From Desulfobulbaceae bacterium (GTDB lineage: Bacteria > Desulfobacterota > Desulfobulbia > Desulfobulbales > Desulfocapsaceae): a DNA stretch of 9,005 nt. Position 1 is the stretch's first letter, and every line of letters starts with the position of its first letter. The position numbers and the translations under genes are program-made. Location: NCBI GenBank assembly GCA_024643445.1, contig JAHEMX010000112.1, forward strand, positions 1 through 9,005. Reading direction: 5' to 3'. The notes beneath the pieces were generated by a model. That model made no database searches. It was given only the letters and a program-made list of their open reading frames with translations, and was not told where the DNA came from. Shown in pieces: positions 1 through 9,000 of the stretch.

Positions 1-574
1 TGCCCGTCTCGGTACCGTCGCTCTTCCACAGTTCAAGACCGCTGCTGTCGCCATTGTCTGTAAAATAGAGCACACCACCAACCGCTGCCCGCTTGAAAGA
101 GGCCACAGCAGCGATGGTCTTGACGCGCACCGTTCCTGCCTCGCTGCCGTCGCTTTTCCATAATTCAGGTGCTGAACTACCGCCGTTTTCCACGGTAAAG
201 TAGAGCATACCGTTGACATCCACCAGATTTGCCGGTGAACTGGAGGAGCCACCCGGAAATATATCCTTGACCAGCACGACGCCGGCGGCGGGATTCGTCA
301 TCTTCCAGAGTTCCCTGCCATTGACATCATCGGTGGCCGCAAAAAACAGGGTCTCGCCGACCTGTGTCCAGCCTCCCGGACTGCTGTTGCTGGCTGCACC
401 ACCGGGATACATGTCCTGGACAAGAAACGGCGTGTCTCCATAGGCTGCGGCTAGGCTCAAAAGCCAGACAGCCAGCGTTACGGCGATCATGGTCATTTTT
501 GCAGCGCCCGATTGCATCCTGTCGCGACGTGCGGCCTGTCCAGTCCGGTTTCCGATATGGTCTATACTGTTCAT
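1..574 (-). CDS. ELWxxDGT-repeat secreted protein (N-terminal part, C-terminus beyond window)
   Basis: An open minus-strand frame runs from ATG at 574-572 to the left edge without a stop, giving 191 codons; the C-terminus is missing. The N-terminus has a long polar, basic stretch, then a hydrophobic segment (TMIAVTLAVWLLSLAAAYG, about residues 28-46) ending in AAA-Y-G, which looks like a Sec signal peptide. The mature part holds three copies of the ELWxxDGT repeat: GRELWKMTNPAAG near 299-322, APELWKSDGSEAGT near 131-170 and LELWKSDGTETG at 1-40. They are spaced about 45-50 residues and separated by the family's usual VKDIFPGGSSSSP and LYFT segments. Such repeats are usual in large extracellular bacterial proteins and are probably beta-propeller blades (inference); no enzymatic role is visible. 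The start at 574 has a good AGAGGG site, but ATGs at 517, 496 and 490 would give a more usual signal-peptide length. It follows the upstream secreted-protein gene by 51 bp, same strand, so co-transcription is likely. Confidence 0.88.
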   Translation of the reverse strand, partial: MNSIDHIGNRTGQAARRDRMQSGAAKMTMIAVTLAVWLLSLAAAYGDTPFLVQDMYPGGAASNSSPGGWTQVGETLFFAATDDVNGRELWKMTNPAAGVVLVKDIFPGGSSSSPANLVDVNGMLYFTVENGGSSAPELWKSDGSEAGTVRVKTIAAVASFKRAAVGGVLYFTDNGDSSGLELWKSDGTETG

Positions 575-625
575 GGCGAACCCTCTATTGATGGAACGTT
601 TCATGGTATTCGAATCTATTGAGTC
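575..625 (-). other. 51-bp spacer between the secreted-protein gene and the ELWxxDGT gene
   Basis: Short intergenic stretch with no strong hairpin followed by T residues, so no terminator is proposed. It contains the octamer TCTATTGA (plus strand) twice, at 584-591 and 615-622; the first copy overlaps the ribosome binding site. The small size and the Shine-Dalgarno site suggest the two genes share a transcript (inference). Confidence 0.5.
581..586 (-). promoter_or_regulatory. Ribosome binding site of the ELWxxDGT gene
   Basis: The minus strand reads AGAGGG six bases before the ATG at 574-572. This supports the upstream start over internal ATGs at 517, 496 and 490, although that choice leaves an unusually long polar stretch before the hydrophobic part of the signal peptide. 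Confidence 0.6.
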
Positions 626-2365
626 CTATGGCGTCGGTGGATCCTGCGTCAAGGTGGCGATACTGCTCACCCGGTGCAGTACAAAGGTGCCCTCTATGTA
701 GATCGGCAGCTTGTTTAGTCCGGAGATCATTTCCCGATAGATACCGCCTATCTCGGAACTGCCCCGGTTGAGTGACGGCAGTCCGGTAATCGGGTTGCCC
801 TCCTCGTCCTCATCGGCAAAGGTCAGGCTGATGGTGCGGGTAACCTCTATCGAGTTCACCGCCAGGCCATGAGTCTTGTGAAACAGGTGCAGGAACGGGT
901 TCGTTGCATCGTCTTTTGCCAGGGTTATATCCAGATCGTGAGTGCTGCCCGGCGATGGGATAAACGGGCTTCCCGCTGCGGTCATCACTTCATTGTCGCC
1001 GCTCAAACGGGGAAACGCCGGCGCACTGATGCGGCGCCCGATCTGCTGGCCATCGCGCAGCATTGAGCCTTTAAAATCGCCCGTCAGGCTTTCCTTGGAA
1101 AACAGGACAAATTCGCCGGGTTCAGCGACGACGAACTTCCCGAGATTATCCGGGTCCGGCTTCAAAGCCCCCTCCTGCCACATCTGGATCACCTGGCTCA
1201 ACAGCCGGACTTCGCCGCTGGTTGCGGCATGGATGATCAGCCGGAAATCGAACTCGGAACCGGTCGGCAGTTCGGTCATATCCTGCAGACCATTCTCATC
1301 GACCTTATTCACGTCGCTGACCTTGTTAATCGTCGCATAGCCGGTCCACAGGCCGCTGTAGTCGATGCCGGTCACCGAGAGCGGCAGCAGGAAACTCACG
1401 CCTGCACCGTCGCTGACCCCGATATTTGTCTGGTTGTCACTATCCGGGGGCAGACCGGTACGCTTGACCCCGATCCTTACCCGCTGAGAATCTCCCGGGG
1501 CGACCATCAGGGCAAGACTGGCCGGCATCGGCTCCCAGCTCGCCACGCCGTCGTTGCTGTCGAACACCCAGTAGTGAACCGTGTCGTTCAAGGCCGGCAG
1601 GGTCAGGATAATCGTCTTCGGATTAGGATCCGAGGTATTGTTGTGCAGGTAGATCTCCTGTTCAGTGAGCTTCTTGCCAAAATGCAGCCCCGAGGACAGC
1701 TCCAGCGTGACTGAAACCGGTCCATTGAAGGTCGAGGACCCCTTGCAGTAGATCCAGAACGCTTCTCCTCTGAGCATCAATTCTGACGAAGGATTGACGA
1801 TCCTCTCCCAGCTGGCGGTGGCGTTATTCAGCACATAGATATCCTGCCCGGCATGGGCTGCCGAGGACGAGAAAAAGTCGCCAAAAGTCGTTAGCCCGTT
1901 GGCTACGTGAAATCCGACCAGATTGAACGAGTTTGATTTCCAGTTGTGGCGGGGAATTTTCGGCTCGCCGGTTACCGTCAAAATCTGGTCGACCGAACCG
2001 CCAACCTGGACCAGGTAGGCGTTGTTGCCCTGGATTGCCGAGAGATTACTGAGCATCGGGTCGGCCGGCGGCGGGAGATAGACGAGCATCTGCGGTTCAG
2101 ACGGCACGAGCAGGTTCGGGTTCTGGATGAATTCCACGGTCACGATGCCGGCGCGAGCATTCCATTGCCAGACGGACTGCAGATCGTTGATGCCGGAAAA
2201 TACCGCGGACGGTATGGTGTTGCCCGGTTCCACCTCAAGGAAAATCGCGTTCCAGCCCGGCTTCAAGGTGAAGGACTGGCTTACCGTAGCCGTATTGCCC
2301 GTGGCTGCCCAGACGAGAACACTGAGCAAAGGATACACAATGGTGAACTTCAGCCATCTGTTCAT
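626..2365 (-). CDS. Secreted protein with two N-terminal GWN modules and an unnamed C-terminal beta-rich domain
   Basis: A 579-residue protein, ATG at 2365-2363, TAG at 628-626. Residues 1-26 form a Sec signal peptide (basic MNRWLK, hydrophobic core to about VWA, likely cleavage in the ATGNTA stretch), so it is exported. Residues about 30-225 contain two tandem modules of a type I call GWN: the first opens with LKPGWNAIFLEVEPGN and closes with ILTVTGEP, the second, more diverged, opens with SNSFNLVGFHV and contains GEAFWIYCKGSS. Residues about 228-332 look like an all-beta linker domain ending FLLPLSVTG. Residues about 333-573 (YSGLWTGYATINKV to LHRVSSIATL) resemble a C-terminal region I recall from hypothetical proteins of Deltaproteobacteria and Verrucomicrobia; I know no function. 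No catalytic motif, transmembrane anchor or LPXTG/PEP-CTERM sorting tail is visible. It lies 106 bp after the Rhs gene, whose insert carries the same GWN module, so a shared surface role is likely (inference). Confidence 0.88.
   Translation of the reverse strand: MNRWLKFTIVYPLLSVLVWAATGNTATVSQSFTLKPGWNAIFLEVEPGNTIPSAVFSGINDLQSVWQWNARAGIVTVEFIQNPNLLVPSEPQMLVYLPPPADPMLSNLSAIQGNNAYLVQVGGSVDQILTVTGEPKIPRHNWKSNSFNLVGFHVANGLTTFGDFFSSSAAHAGQDIYVLNNATASWERIVNPSSELMLRGEAFWIYCKGSSTFNGPVSVTLELSSGLHFGKKLTEQEIYLHNNTSDPNPKTIILTLPALNDTVHYWVFDSNDGVASWEPMPASLALMVAPGDSQRVRIGVKRTGLPPDSDNQTNIGVSDGAGVSFLLPLSVTGIDYSGLWTGYATINKVSDVNKVDENGLQDMTELPTGSEFDFRLIIHAATSGEVRLLSQVIQMWQEGALKPDPDNLGKFVVAEPGEFVLFSKESLTGDFKGSMLRDGQQIGRRISAPAFPRLSGDNEVMTAAGSPFIPSPGSTHDLDITLAKDDATNPFLHLFHKTHGLAVNSIEVTRTISLTFADEDEEGNPITGLPSLNRGSSEIGGIYREMISGLNKLPIYIEGTFVLHRVSSIATLTQDPPTP
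650..1367 (-). other. C-terminal domain of the secreted protein, family without known function
   Basis: Residues about 333-573. Landmarks are YSGLWTGYATINKV, SEFDFRLIIHAATSGEVRLL, QVIQMWQEG, GRRISAPAFPR, NPFLHLFHKTHG, TRTISLTF, GGIYREMISGLNKLPI and GTFVLHRVSSIATL. I recall closely similar landmarks (for example an NPFxHxxHPxH stretch and a GGxYREtIxGLhk segment) at the C-terminus of large secreted hypothetical proteins. Alternating hydrophobic segments suggest mostly beta structure. Function is unknown. Confidence 0.5.
1692..2282 (-). repeat. Tandem GWN modules in the secreted protein
   Basis: Two protein-level modules of roughly 85-105 residues. Copy 1 (about 1965-2282) opens LKPGWN, has a central VWQWN and ends ILTVTGEP. 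Copy 2 (about 1692-1946) opens SFNLVGFHV, has IYVLNNATASW in the centre and FWIYCKGSS near its end. The pattern is opening G/S-x-N-L beta strand, a helical stretch, an aromatic 'VW.yd' strand, and a closing 'y.i' strand with a hydrophobic tail. It matches the modules inserted in the neighbouring Rhs protein. Boundaries are estimates by eye. Confidence 0.65.
2288..2365 (-). other. Signal peptide coding segment of the 579-residue protein
   Basis: The N-terminus MNRWLKFTIVYPLLSVLVWA has a basic n-region (R3, K6) and a hydrophobic core, followed by small residues (ATGNTA) fit for signal peptidase I. No Cys follows in a lipobox position, so it is not an obvious lipoprotein. Export across the inner membrane is expected. 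Confidence 0.75.
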
Positions 2366-2471
2366 GATTGCACTCTCTTTTCTGACATTTATCTCGGGTT
2401 TCCCACTATCACTGAACCTTGTTGTACCGTTATGATCTCGGCATCAATCCATTTCCACGGCCAAACTTACA
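2366..2471 (-). other. 106-bp spacer between the Rhs gene and the secreted-protein gene
   Basis: This region is visibly more AT-rich than the flanking genes. No convincing rho-independent terminator is present; the only pairing noticed is a weak GGTT/AACC arm around 2398-2420. No small immunity-type ORF fits here. A promoter for the downstream gene cannot be excluded, but no clear -35/-10 pair was found. Confidence 0.5.
2373..2379 (-). promoter_or_regulatory. Ribosome binding site of the GWN secreted-protein gene
   Basis: The minus strand reads AAGAGAG seven bases before the ATG at 2365-2363. It is a moderate match to the Shine-Dalgarno consensus, and the start directly precedes a good signal peptide, so this start is well supported. 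Confidence 0.5.
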
Positions 2472-3087
2472 TCAGAGACCGAAAAATTCGTAGGCGTCAT
2501 ACGCGTGCGGGGCAAGCTTCTGGTAAGCCTCGTCCTTGCCGGTCTTCTCACGCCAGTAGTTTTTGGCCTGTTTTCCTTTGTCTTTTTCCGGTTCGAACCA
2601 TTTCTTTTCGACGCCGATCAACTCCGTCGTCCCTCCGTAGACACTGTTCATCGCGTCGAGGACGTTGCCTACCGTCAGATAGGCCCCCTGGACGTACCCC
2701 TCGCCGCCGAACAGGCTCGCCGTCGATTCCGCCGCCGAAAGTCCGCTGCTTATCGCTGTCCCGACATCGCCCTCGGCAATACCCTTGATCATCTGTGCCG
2801 CACCCAGGCCAGCCCCTCCAATGGTTTCCAGTTCTTCCCAGCCGGTCTCTTCCTGGGCCACCTCAAGGGCGAAGGATCCGGCAATCAGCCCCAGCTCGAA
2901 AAGCTTGTCGGAATTACTGAAATCGCCTGCTATCGCCATGCTCAGCGCATGGAAGCCGATCCGGGTCAGTCCCTGGACGAGCGTACTCTGCCCTTCCTCG
3001 CCCTCCTCGCCGTCTTTTTCCGAATCGGTTTCAACCACCTGGTCCATCACCCCGAGACCGGTGGCTATCGCATCAACCCAGCTCGTA
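2472..3087 (-). other. Variable C-terminal tip of the Rhs protein, unrecognised
   Basis: About 205 residues after DPGG. An acidic linker (TDSEKDGEEGEEGQ, near 2985-3030) is followed by Ala/Gly-rich hydrophobic, probably helical stretches (GFHALSMAIAGDF, LFELGLIAGSFALEV, GGAGLGAAQMIKGIAEG, AISSGLSAAESTASLF), then a basic-aromatic tail (KKWFEPEKDKGKQAKNYWRE) ending YDAYEFFGL. I see no HNH, Ntox, ADP-ribosyltransferase, deaminase or peptidase motif. It could be a membrane-active or folding domain, a degenerate effector, or an ordinary Rhs tail. Base composition shows no clear drop from the core, so no recent tip replacement is evident. Confidence 0.6.
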
Positions 3088-6000
3088 CCGCCAGGATCTA
3101 TGGCACGGACAGGATTGTTTCTCACGTAGGCATACCTGTTCTCATCCTGCTGGTCGCCAGGGCTCCCTTCATACGGATCGACGCTGATGAAGGAGGCGAT
3201 CACCGGGTCGTAGTAGCGGGCCTCGAAGTAGTCGAGACCGGTCTCCCCGTCCCGCTCCTTGGAGGTGAACTTGTAGGCCGATGTATGGCCGTTCTGCTGG
3301 TGGTAGCGCTGCAGGCCGAACGGATAGAACTCGCTGCGCTCCACCACGGCTCCGCCCATGTCCGTGACGACGGCGGAACTGCCGAGGTGATCCGTGTGGT
3401 AAAACAGGATTTTTTCTACCTGAGGCGCGGGTACAAGCTGTCCCGGCGCATTCATCTCGATCCATAGGGCGGCAGCGGGACGGATTGCTTCCAGATTGTT
3501 CAGATACTCAGGCCGGGTCGGCAAATAGGAGCCCCAGGACGAAACGGCTCCGTCGAATTCCCATACCTGGTCATAGGAGCCGGACAGAGCGGCCAGGGCC
3601 GTAGCCGGAGGCGTGGGTGCGTAGACCGGGGATGGAACCAGGTTCCAGCCGGTCTCGAGGGCGAGCGGAGCTGCCGTCTTTGTCCCGCTCACCGTAAGCA
3701 CGGCACTGCTCTGCAGGTGAATGATATACACCTTCTGGGCATGGATTTCGCTCAGGTCAAAGAGGCTTTCCTCCGGCACATAACCGTGATACTGGCCGGA
3801 CGTCGGGTCATAAGTCCACACCTGCGAATAATTGCCTTCCAGGGAAGCAAGCAGGGAAGCAATAGCCGGATTGTCCGGTTCAACACCTAATGAAAAAAAG
3901 TTCCATCCCGGATAGAGGCTGACTGCCTGGATCGAACCCTCGCCCGCCTGGGGGGCCGCCTCAACCATGGCGACCCGACGGGGACCGTCAAATACATATT
4001 TACGCACCTCACCGTCCCTGATCTCAAAGCCCTTGCTGATGTAATAGACGGTATGACCGGGTGATTTCTTGATGACCCGGCGACCGCTGAAGTCGTAGAC
4101 ATAGGAAGCCACGGTGCCATCCGCACTGCTGCCGGCCAGACGATCGCGAAAGTCCCAGAGGTAGCTGTCTCCGTCAGCTTCGATCATATTGCCGTTGTCG
4201 TCGTAATCGAAGACAAGGCCCGATCCGGTGGCGGTGATCGCATGGGGACCGGGCTCTGTACCGGGCAGTTTCTCTCCCCTGCCGCTCGTGCCGCTGGCCC
4301 CCCCGACCGCCATGACACCGAGGTTCACCAGCGAGTCATCGATGTGAAGCGGGTCGGGATCAGCCGGAGATTGTTTGACAATCATATTGCCGATTTTATC
4401 GTAGGAATAGTCGATCCTGCCGTACCCCGTCCCTTCTGCCCTCGTCAGCCGGTCGAGATCGTCATAGAGAAAAGATTGACTGGCGTTTTCCGGAGCACCG
4501 GCGGATAACAGTCGGTTGTCGGTGATCGACATGACGTTGCTGACACCGTCGAAGTTGTATGAGAGATCCTGGATCGGATTGTTTGTCGGGGCCGTAAAGT
4601 CGGTTCGCATCTGCTCGAGTCGCTGTCGGGGGTCGTAGGAGTAGGTTGTGGTCAGACCGTTAGCGTAGGTAACACTGGAACGCCGGCCGGAAGGATGATA
4701 GTCGATCTGCTCAATAACTCCCGAAACGGATTCAAGCAGGGATCGGTTGTTGTACTGGTATTCCATCGACGAGCCGTCGGGATAGGTGACAGTGGAAGGA
4801 CGGTTCATGGCATCGTAGCTCACCTGGCTCTGGTAGTCGTGCACCGTGCCGTCGTCGTCTATACGTTTGATCGTCCAGACCGGGTTTGTTCGTGCATCAT
4901 AGGAGAAGAAGGTAGCCCCGGTAAGATCTTCAACCCACGAGCGTTTTCCGCCGGTGTTGGCGGCACCCGGGTAATCGGGAGAGGCTGTATCGTAATGATA
5001 GGTGATGTCCGGGCTGATACCCGCTCCATCAAGGTAATCTTCAGAGAGCAGGCGGTTAGCCCCATCATAGGCATAATTGACGACCTGGCTCTTGTTATCT
5101 ATCGTCTGGGCCAGGTTTCCGGCCCCGTCGTACGTGTAGGCCATCCGGCCCCGGTCCGGATCGAGCAGCAGTGTCCTTCGGCCCAGACCGTCGTATGCCA
5201 TGCCCCTGACGTTATTCTGGGCATCGGTGAGGGTGGTGAGGTTACCGAGGGGATCGTAGTCATAGAGGGTGGTATAGGTTTCGCCCCCGTTATTCTCCTC
5301 AACTCTTATTAAGCGCTCAAGCCCGTCAGTGAAAAAAACTTTGGCATGACTGTTCTCATCGGTTACTGACTGCTGCAGCGGCAGGTAGGAGGTTACTACG
5401 TTCGTTACCACCTGGTCAGCATCGGGTAGGTTATTGACCAGGATTTCCCGGCCTGCAGCATCATAGAAAGTCTCAATGGACGGCTCAGTCGGTGGCGGCC
5501 TTGAGTATGTCGATGTAACCGACGGAGACGCTGGATACTTGTCACTTATAGTCCCCAGCGCGTTGAACAAAACCGCATCCGTAACGATAAAACCAACCTC
5601 GCCCTCTTCCACCCGGCAAAGAGACCGCCCCATGCCATCGACAAAACTGATGGTATCAAAAGTAGAACCCTGACCGGACGTTTCCCGCGATTTCGTGGTG
5701 ATTGAACTTGGTCCTGAGGGAGCCGGTGTCAATGTCAGTCCCCCGCCTTCATCGTAGGAGTACAACAGCCCAGCGTCCGGATCAGTCATCGCGTACAGAA
5801 AAGATTGACTGGGCTGCCCTTCCGAATCACCGGGGTGAACAATGCTCGTCAGCCGACCGAACACGTCGTAGCCGAATCGGTGCTCGTTGCCGTTAAAATC
5901 AAGACTTGAGCTTACCGTTCCAAGACCTAGGTTGTAGGCAGCAGTCAGACTCAGATCCGGATTGGAGCCTCCGATCTCGATGGTCTCCTGCTGCGGGTAG

Positions 6001-9000
6001 GTTTGCAGGCCTGTATCGTATAAGACGGTGCGATGATAACCGTTCGGGTTCATCGTACCAATGACATTGCCGTAGCCGTCGTAGGCGTTGCGAAGGAGAT
6101 CGATCCAGGTGGAATCCGCCACCCAGCCTTCCTGTCGGGTTAGCCTGCCCCGGCTCAGGCTGCCTAGACCGAGACCGACGTAATCAGGCCCATCGTAGTA
6201 GCTGCGGGACTCAGCGATGGTGATATCGTCCGCACCGGTCTGGTAGGTGTGCTTGATAGCCCCGAGAATCCAGGAGCTTGTCTCGTTGATATATTCGCTG
6301 TAGCTATAACGTTCGTCGCCGCTGATCGACAGGGCGCCGAATTGTTTCTTTTCGATGATATTGCCGTAATCGTCGTAGGCGTAAGTCGTTCGTACCGTCT
6401 CAGGACTGGTGGTGCCTTCGTAGATGAGTTTGTCGTTTTCACGATTGTAACCTAACCGCACTTCGATACCGGACAGACTGATCAGCAGATTCCTGATCAG
6501 CCAGGAATTTTCTTCACGATTAAAAATCTTACCGGTCGCTGATTTCAGCTCCGCAAAGCGAACCCGGCCTTTCAGCCCGTCTTCTTCCCGATGATTCTGC
6601 GCCGACACTTCATCGACTTCACTGTCACCGTCGTTGTCCACACCATCGGGACCGCCGGTGAAAAAACCGTTGCGCGTCACCCGGGACGGAGACGACTCGT
6701 CACCCCATTCGATCACCCGGACCTCGGCGAAACCCCGGAATTGTCTTTCCCGGTCTTCGTAATAGCCGTCACGGTAGCGGTATTCCTTCTTGTAGAAATC
6801 GGTTCCGGGAATATGGTCGAGGTCGAGCCCGGTCGTAGTCCCTATCTCGGAAACCACCTGTACCGGAAACGGCACACTCGACTGCCATGGATCGCCCAGC
6901 GCCCAGTCGCGCAGGTAATGATTTGTCGAGCTGCGGTAGGTAATAGTGGTGGTCAGGCCGAGACCATTCTTGATTACCGTCAAAAGATTGCCGTGGCCGG
7001 AACCGGCGAGCAGTTCACCGATGTCAATCACCCGAATTCGATCCGATGAGGCAGAGTCGGCATAGACGAGGTCGGTCGTGCCATTGCCGTTCATGTCCGC
7101 CCAGCGCACTGCTGCCTGCGGGCTGAACTGGCTTGGCATATCCATGATCCTATACTTTTCGGTGAAGGTATCCGTACCCCGGTTCAGCCAGCACCATAGT
7201 TCGTTCGACCCGGCACGCTCAACCACCAGATCCGCCAGGCCGTCGTTGTTGACGTCAATGAGTCTGGCCCGGCTCAGTTGACTGTTCTGGCCATCCGTCA
7301 GCACGGTATCAGGGATCGGCACTATTACCGATGCGGCAAAGTTGCCGTATCCCATCGAAGCGGCATAGATCACTGATGTCGGGGTTATCTTGGCCACATC
7401 GGGCAGGCGATCGCCGTTCATGTCCGCTGTCTGCACTCCCGCTTCCGAAAAACGGATTACCTGGCCCTGATAACGGGGACCGGTGACATTGACCTTCCTC
7501 GAATATTTTCCCTCCGCGATATTGAACCAGATCGAAAATCCGCTGTCCGAGCTCTGCACCACATCGATCCGCTTATCAAAATCAAGGTCGGCGGTTTCGA
7601 CGTCGTCGAGAAGGAACGGGGCTGGCGGCGCAAAGTCTTGCACGGACATGCGCTTTCTGGCGTCCCATGAGAGCTTGCCGGTGTTTCTGTAATAGTAGAC
7701 GTCACCGAAATCGGTGGTGTGCACGAGATCGCTGATACCGTCACCGTCCATATCCGCGAAGCTGACCCGGTCTTCCGCCAGGTTAAGCGACAAGGCCATG
7801 CCGTCTGCACTTTCCATCAACTGGCCTGAAGCCCAGGTGACCTCCTTCGTTGCTGCTTCTTCATTGACCCCGAGGTTGATGTAACAGGTGTGACTCGACC
7901 CTGTCTGGTCGGTGCGCAGGATATCCGGCAGACCATCGCGATTCAGGTCTACCAGGTCTACCAGGTCGGAATCCATCACCGTGACCGGGGCGTTTGCAGC
8001 CGTAACAGTTTTTCCGGTTGCGGAAATCAGCTGAGGCAGATCGATTGTCGAATACTTGAAACTGACCGGCGGCAGGTAATTGACGCCGTCCGATCCGTAA
8101 CGCGTCACCTTGCTTAAATACGAGACATTCGGCTGGGCCATGGTGTAGGTCAGCTCATACCTGCTGATCAGGCTGTCTGGTATCGTATCGTCGTTCCAAT
8201 CGCCCCCAGCGCACATGGCCGGACTTGCCCCCTGGATGCCTACATTGATCCCGTTAACCCGCCGGTCCGTTTTTACAGCAAAGCCGCTGCGATAGTCCAC
8301 CCACCAGTCGGGACGTTCCTCGTACTTGAAGGAGATGAAGTAGAAGACCGGATGGGGAGATGATCCTGGTCCGTAACGGATTTCATTCATATATTTCTGG
8401 TTGTCTGAGCCGGGAAACGAAATATAGGAGTAATCAATGCTGTTGCCGTTGACATCGGTACTGTTTTCCAGCAGCCACTTGAAAATCCGGTTACCGTCGC
8501 TATCGGTGATCCGGGCTGCAGGTGTACTGCCGAACCTCAGCGTGGTTCCATTCTTCAAATCGGCCTCCCAGTGATCGCCGATCCTGCGGTAACGCACGAA
8601 CGCCCTCTCAATCCGGGCGCGGAAGACATTGTCTTCTACCTCGACCAGTTCTTCGCCGTCCGGTCCAAGGATAGTGTCGACCTCGTCAGGCTCGTCGATA
8701 ATGAGGTCAAAATCATCATCAAGGGTATTATCCCCGTCCACATAACGGGGCAATCGCTTGTCCGTCTGCCTGCTTATGGCGCCAGGACCATAACGCCAGC
8801 CGATCCCGCTGAAACCGGCACCATACCCGCTGTCGTACTGCAGGATGAGGTTAGGTGCATGCCCGGCAGTTCCCGGAGGAACGATTATCTTTATCGGGTA
8901 ACGGGCACTACCCGTGTTGAGCATTGGTTGGAAAGAGGCTCCCAATCCTTCAATGGAACCGGGTCCTGACGGCAATGAAATGGTGTCAGGAGTCACCCCG

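Noticed and set aside
2366..2471. Rho-independent terminator between the Rhs gene and the secreted-protein gene
   Set aside because: Only a short, weak GGTT/AACC pairing was found, with no GC-rich stem followed by a T-run on the minus strand.
1946..2788. Plus-strand open frame of 280 codons spanning the intergenic region
   Set aside because: It runs antisense to two well-supported genes, has a very Arg/Ser-rich low-complexity end and no visible domain; treated as a shadow.
2472..3087. Assignment of the Rhs tip as a nuclease or as the SpvB ADP-ribosyltransferase
   Set aside because: No HNH, GHH, DxK or R-STS-ExE motif is visible; homology to SpvB here concerns only the N-terminal domain.
3169..3465. 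Minus-strand alternative-frame ORF of 98 codons, considered as a displaced immunity gene or frameshift
   Set aside because: It is nested in another frame of the Rhs core, which reads through intact; its translation is typical off-frame Arg/Pro/Gly-rich sequence.
2505..3467. Plus-strand open frame of 320 codons
   Set aside because: It lies wholly opposite the Rhs core and tip, whose frame has strong family signatures; the plus-strand translation is Arg-rich and matches no family I know.
4080..6390. Repeats considered as a DNA-level tandem array or CRISPR
   Set aside because: The periodicity is at protein level (YD units) with diverged DNA and a continuous open frame; no constant repeats with regular spacers.
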